A stretch of 64,000 nt of DNA from Gordionus sp. m RMFG-2023 (Eukaryota; Nematomorpha; Gordioida; Chordodea; Parachordodidae), in the NCBI RefSeq assembly GCF_954871325.1, contig NC_088777.1, positions 51,285,974 to 51,349,973 of the forward strand. The letters run 5' to 3'. A model generated the notes under the pieces. It had not been told where the DNA came from. It did no database searches and saw only the letters and a program-made list of their open reading frames with translations. How positions within the stretch are numbered: position 1 is the stretch's first letter; the number at the start of each line of letters is the position of its first letter. The translations under genes were made by a program, and so were the position numbers. Below are positions 35,336-64,000 of this stretch, in pieces.

Positions 35336-36999
35336 CCTTGGATAAATATATAGGCAATGGTTTTACAAATTACGTAAAATCCGGCTTTATTGATTCACCA
35401 TAAGATCTCCACCCGGTTTCAGAGTTCGGATCAAACCCCCGGGTTTTCGGAACTTTGTTTTTCTATTATCATATTTTAATTTCTTATGTGTTATAAATTT
35501 TAAGTTATATCTTTGACACCTAACAAATAAAAAATATATATTTAATTATACTTTAAAAGAAAAAAAATTTAATTAGGTATTTATATCTAAATCAATAAAA
35601 AATTTAATTTTTCTAAAATAAAACACATAAATATAAATTAAAATTTTAAATCTAATAATGTTACCTGGATGTGCTTTGCTTTTTATTTTACGACAATTTT
35701 TTTTTAAAAAAATATATTTTTTAATTATTTTTACAAAAATTTATCGCGAATTAAAATTATTTTAAAGTTTATATAATAAAAAAAAATAATATTTTCACCG
35801 AATTTAGGTTGAATCCACACACGTACAAAATTAGTGTTATTTACATTATATTATTATTTTATTTTAAGCGTGGAATGTAGATCGTAAATGACACTGCTGC
35901 CCTGATAATCTGCTGTTTTAGATAAGGCGATGTCTATTAAGATATAGGTGCCCTGCCCGATAATGCGCATGAACTAGATCAGCTGTAGCACCATTTTGTG
36001 GTTCGCACGTCGATCAATTATTTTAATGGCATTTAATCGACGTGCGGACCACATGCATTTAAATCAATTTAATAGTATAAACGCGCCACCCGTCCAGTCC
36101 TAAACAAAAAAAACGCCGGACAGTGGCATCTTGATATATTATCGCTAGCGAAGAGGTGTATCAGCTGTTGGACGTAAACCTAACGAAGAAAATTATTTTA
36201 AAAAAAAAATTTTTCCCCGCTATTCGTTATTAATAAATTAATATTTTAGTTTTATTTACAACCTAAACCTATAAACCTAATAATAATTTATTAATTAATT
36301 GATGGCTTTTTTTAAAAAAATTTTAGAAATCTGATTTGACCGGAAATATTCTAGCACGTGTTATATTTGGAATACTTCCGGTCAAAACAGAATTTTTCAG
36401 TAAAATGATTTGAATCATACGACACATATATAACGCTAAAAAAAAGACTAACCCTTTACATTGGCGATTGATTCTTTAAAAGTGCACAAACGAAGTAATC
36501 AGCTGTAGTCGCCGTTTTGTATTCTAACATAGAGACGCCGCATGATTTGGCCCGCACCGGCCATCTCGTTAGAAAAGCTTATAGGGAAAAAAATCTCAAA
36601 CTCAATCTATTTTTAATGTTGCCCAATGAGGAATAATTTAAAGATGTTTATCTATTTTATAGCCAAAAATGGACATTAGTATTTTTCGGACCACGTGACG
36701 AGCCTATATATTTTATTGATGAGCAAGACTCTAGTGATGTAGGCTAAATGACATTTTTATTGTTTATATTGACGAAAATGTAATTTACTCACCCAGCAGA
36801 CACACTAAATGGCGTTATACAGTGGGGCTTCTATTGGTGACTGTATCTCGACGAATAAATCGTCAATCTATGATATGAAATTTGTGTCATTGCTACTTTA
36901 CCGTCCCATAAATGGGGATAGAGAGTTTTCCTTTAACACAAAACCCAAATGTCAATTTAGTCAACGTACAACTACAAAATGGCGCTTATAACACTCGCG

Positions 37000-37205
37000 T
37001 GTAACGGTTAAAACGGCTCGATTTGGGCCGGTTTTTTAAAAAACGGCAAACTTAATATTTTATTGTTCTATCTAAAGAAAAATACTACGGCAACCCTTAA
37101 GGATTTTGCTCATAGATGACACAAGAAAGAAAGAAAGAAAGAAAGACTGAAACTTATCAGCAATATAAGATTTGCTATCTAATTTTTAAATAGTTTAATA
37201 TTTTA

Positions 37206-37274
<69 letters not shown>

Positions 37275-37380
37275 TTCTTTTCTTTCTTTCGAGCCATATT
37301 TCGAGGCTTAGGTAATATATTTTTTTTATATGTTCGCCGTTTTTAAAAAATCGGCTAAAATCGAGTCATTTAACACCACT
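37000..37380. mobile_element. GTGTTGTTAAACGG MITE carrying (GAAA)n and (TTTC)n runs
   Basis: Left end TTAAAACGGCTCGATTTGGG, right end ATCGAGTCATTTAACACCAC. The middle is occupied by (GAAA)n at 37126-37146 and (TTTC)n at 37206-37290, so the two microsatellites are themselves inverted with respect to each other. Confidence 0.6.
37206..37292. repeat. (TTTC)n microsatellite
   Basis: About 20 TTTC units. Related (GAAA)/(TTTC) runs are at 33303-33337, 35067-35094, 37126-37146 and 37661-37703. Confidence 0.95.
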
Positions 37381-37662
37381 ACTCCCCCACGCGCGCACGA
37401 TTCTCAGTCTAGACCAGACTTGTATATTAATATCATCGGGGGTAACGTGGATCAGGAAGGGTGGGTTCGAATATTTAGTGGTTACGGTTCCACCCAAACC
37501 GGCCGTTAGATTTCAAAAATTTGACCCGGCCCGAAACCTGATTTGTTCAAACTGCGCCACTCAGCCCGATTTTTTTTTCTATATTATCTTATCCTCTTTT
37601 TTTTTAAACGTAAATTAATAAACTTTTTTTCTTTGACTGAGTAGACTTTGACTTTGAAAGGA

Positions 37663-37702
<40 letters not shown>

Positions 37703-37703
37703 A

Positions 37704-39155
37704 GATAATGATTATAATACTTTATATATAACATAATTCATAACCTCAGTAATTTTTTTATTTATTAAAGGAATATGGGATTGATTAAAATCATAAGTTT
37801 TTTTATTTATACTGGTTTGAATTCCTTAGAGGAAAAAAAAAATAAATGATTTATTTTATTTTTTAGGTAAATAGTTCAAAAAAATTATTATTTTTAAATC
37901 TTCATTTAAGCCTTTTTTTCCAATATTTTTTTGTTTTAAAAAAAATAAGATGAGGAGGATTCTTTTTTACAAAGTAAATATTTATACAAAGAAATCATTT
38001 GCCAATGTGATTTCGTTTTCGCTTTAATTTTTTACCGCTACCGGTTTCGGCGCCGGATTTTAATTTAACCCGGCCGGGTTTGATCCCGGATATTATAAAA
38101 AAATATTCTTTTTTTTATACTTGGAATGTAAAAATTAAATTAATTTGGTTATCACCTGATTTTACGGTAAGCTATCGATTTGTGAATCTCTACCCTATTT
38201 AGCTTGCCCCCCCCCCATTTTGCGTTTTGTGAGTAATAGGCATTTTGTAGCTGATATCCGGTTCAGGGAGCCCGATAAATTTAGAACCGTTAAATGTCAG
38301 ATTAGAGGGAACTGGGACACTATTTGGTCGCGAATTCTCGAAAATCTCCGGAACTGAATAAGAAAGATTTGCCATTTCTTAGAAGAGCGAAAAGACAACT
38401 GAATATTTTTTTTTAAAAAAAAACCTTATCCGCGTTTTAAATTTTTAATACGCGCGCCCTAGGCTAAAAAAAATGTGTTCATTGAAAGAAATGTGATTCA
38501 AATCAAAACAGCTGTTTAAAAAAAGTATACCGAAAAAACATATTTATCTATCTAAAATTTAATGTCGGAAATATTTGGAGGATTTAAAAATATTTAATCT
38601 TTAAATTAAAATTTTTTTGAAGTTATTTTTTTAAAAAAAATCTCTACATTAAATAGGTTTTTAGCACGTTTATATATTAGATAAATATAAAAACTTTTTC
38701 ATAGTCATCTTCTTTTTGTTATTTTCTTTTTTGTTTCTTTTTTGTTTTTTTCTCTTTTGTTATTTTCATTTTTCTTTTTTGTTATTTTCATTTTTCTTTT
38801 TTGTTATTTTCTTTTTTTGTTATTAAATTTTTTTTTGTGTATTCTCAAATAATTTTAATTTATTTTTTTATAATATATCATACAATACATTTTGTCTATT
38901 TGGAAGTTGTCTAGAAATATTAAATATATGATTGACAATCTAATAAGTTTTTATTTTATTATATTTTTTTTAAAAACTGTGATACGTTGAACATATTTAA
39001 ATTTTAATCATTTAATTTTAATCATTTAAATGATTTGCCCTAATCCCATAAAATATGGCGATGTCGGGCTTTAGTCCGAGCCTGCAGGTTTCCCTATTTA
39101 TATTAGAAATATTTCTTACCCTTAGCGATTCTATTAAAATAATTCTTTTTTATAG
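37704..39155. other. Upstream side of KIF21: T-rich repeat and GC-rich pieces
   Basis: 38700-38830 is a degenerate TTTTGTTATTTTC tandem. 38030-38090 and 39060-39095 are GC-rich repeat fragments. A good-looking donor (TTTACG|gtaagc, 38166) has the phase needed to precede exon 1 but the reading before it (GYHLIL) is not the expected VxVAVR and no ATG precedes it. Confidence 0.4.
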
Positions 39156-63850
<24,695 letters not shown>

Positions 63851-63915
63851 GTTTGTACAAATTTTTTTTATCATTTTTTTTTTAAGAAATAAAAAAGCAC
63901 CACCATACTCACAAT

Positions 63916-64000
63916 TAGTGTTGTCAAAAAGCCCGATTTAGATTTTAGCCAAAATAATATCATGTAAGTCTCAGGATTTGGCCAATAGATGTCCAAACCT
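63916..64000. mobile_element. GTGTTGTTAAACGG MITE, cut by window edge
   Basis: TAGTGTTGTCAAAAAGCCCG, then TTTAGCCAAAATAATATCAT and GGCCAATAGATGTCCAAACC of the family; continues past 64000. Confidence 0.5.

Noticed and set aside
36809-36991. 60-codon + frame
   Set aside because: Lies between inverted AAATGGCG repeats of a foldback element; composition and position suggest transposon filler.
39055-39155. ATG in frame with the first KIF21 exon (MAMSGFSPSLQVSLF...)
   Set aside because: The added 34 residues have nothing of the kinesin N-terminus, run through a GC-rich repeat piece and end in a good acceptor (tttttatag).

Overview
This window comes from the nuclear genome of a eukaryote. The base composition is strongly AT-rich, the genes are split by introns with GT..AG borders, and repeats are dense. 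The one gene that can be read at length is a kinesin of the KIF21 family (motor, coiled-coil stalk, C-terminal WD40 blades), which points to an animal. TAA, TAG and TGA all act as ordinary stops. I cannot name the species; an AT-rich invertebrate is my best guess. Exons stand out because their third codon positions are much richer in G and C than the flanking DNA.

Region 1-9 kb: the right end of a PLP-dependent (fold type II) serine/threonine dehydratase-like gene lies on the + strand, with a last exon at 6282-6688 and only doubtful traces of earlier exons. A complete small hAT transposon (3495-4580, 8-bp target duplication CAATTTAA) sits in the same interval. A larger, decayed hAT with TTF/ZMYM-type transposase traces on the minus strand follows at 6821-8813 (perfect target duplication TCGCTTAC) and has itself received a GC-rich MITE.

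Region 9-39 kb: this is almost wholly a transposon graveyard. It holds a third bounded hAT (11172-12931), several hAT-type MITE families with diverged 8-bp target duplications, a Helitron-like element (21230-22554) and a second Helitron-type end (17438), Tc1-like and LINE-like remnants, and (GAAA)n microsatellites. One convincing coding island, a minus-strand terminal exon at 19017-19181, has no recognised family.

Region 39-64 kb: 28 consecutive exons of the KIF21 gene run on the + strand from the second strand of the motor (39156) to the fifth WD40 blade (63850). Every splice phase matches the next. They encode about 1695 residues. The first coding exon was not found upstream, and the last WD40 blades lie past the right edge of the window. 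The introns range from 50 bp to 2.6 kb and hold the same MITE families as the left half, a 3 x 222 bp tandem array, a Tc1-like remnant, and what looks like a small gene nested in antisense (57970-58446).

Biologically, KIF21 proteins are plus-end-directed kinesins that dampen microtubule growth; nothing else in the window is likely to work with it. The most notable features are the layered hAT/MITE structure, the antisense nested exons, and the unidentified coding islands.
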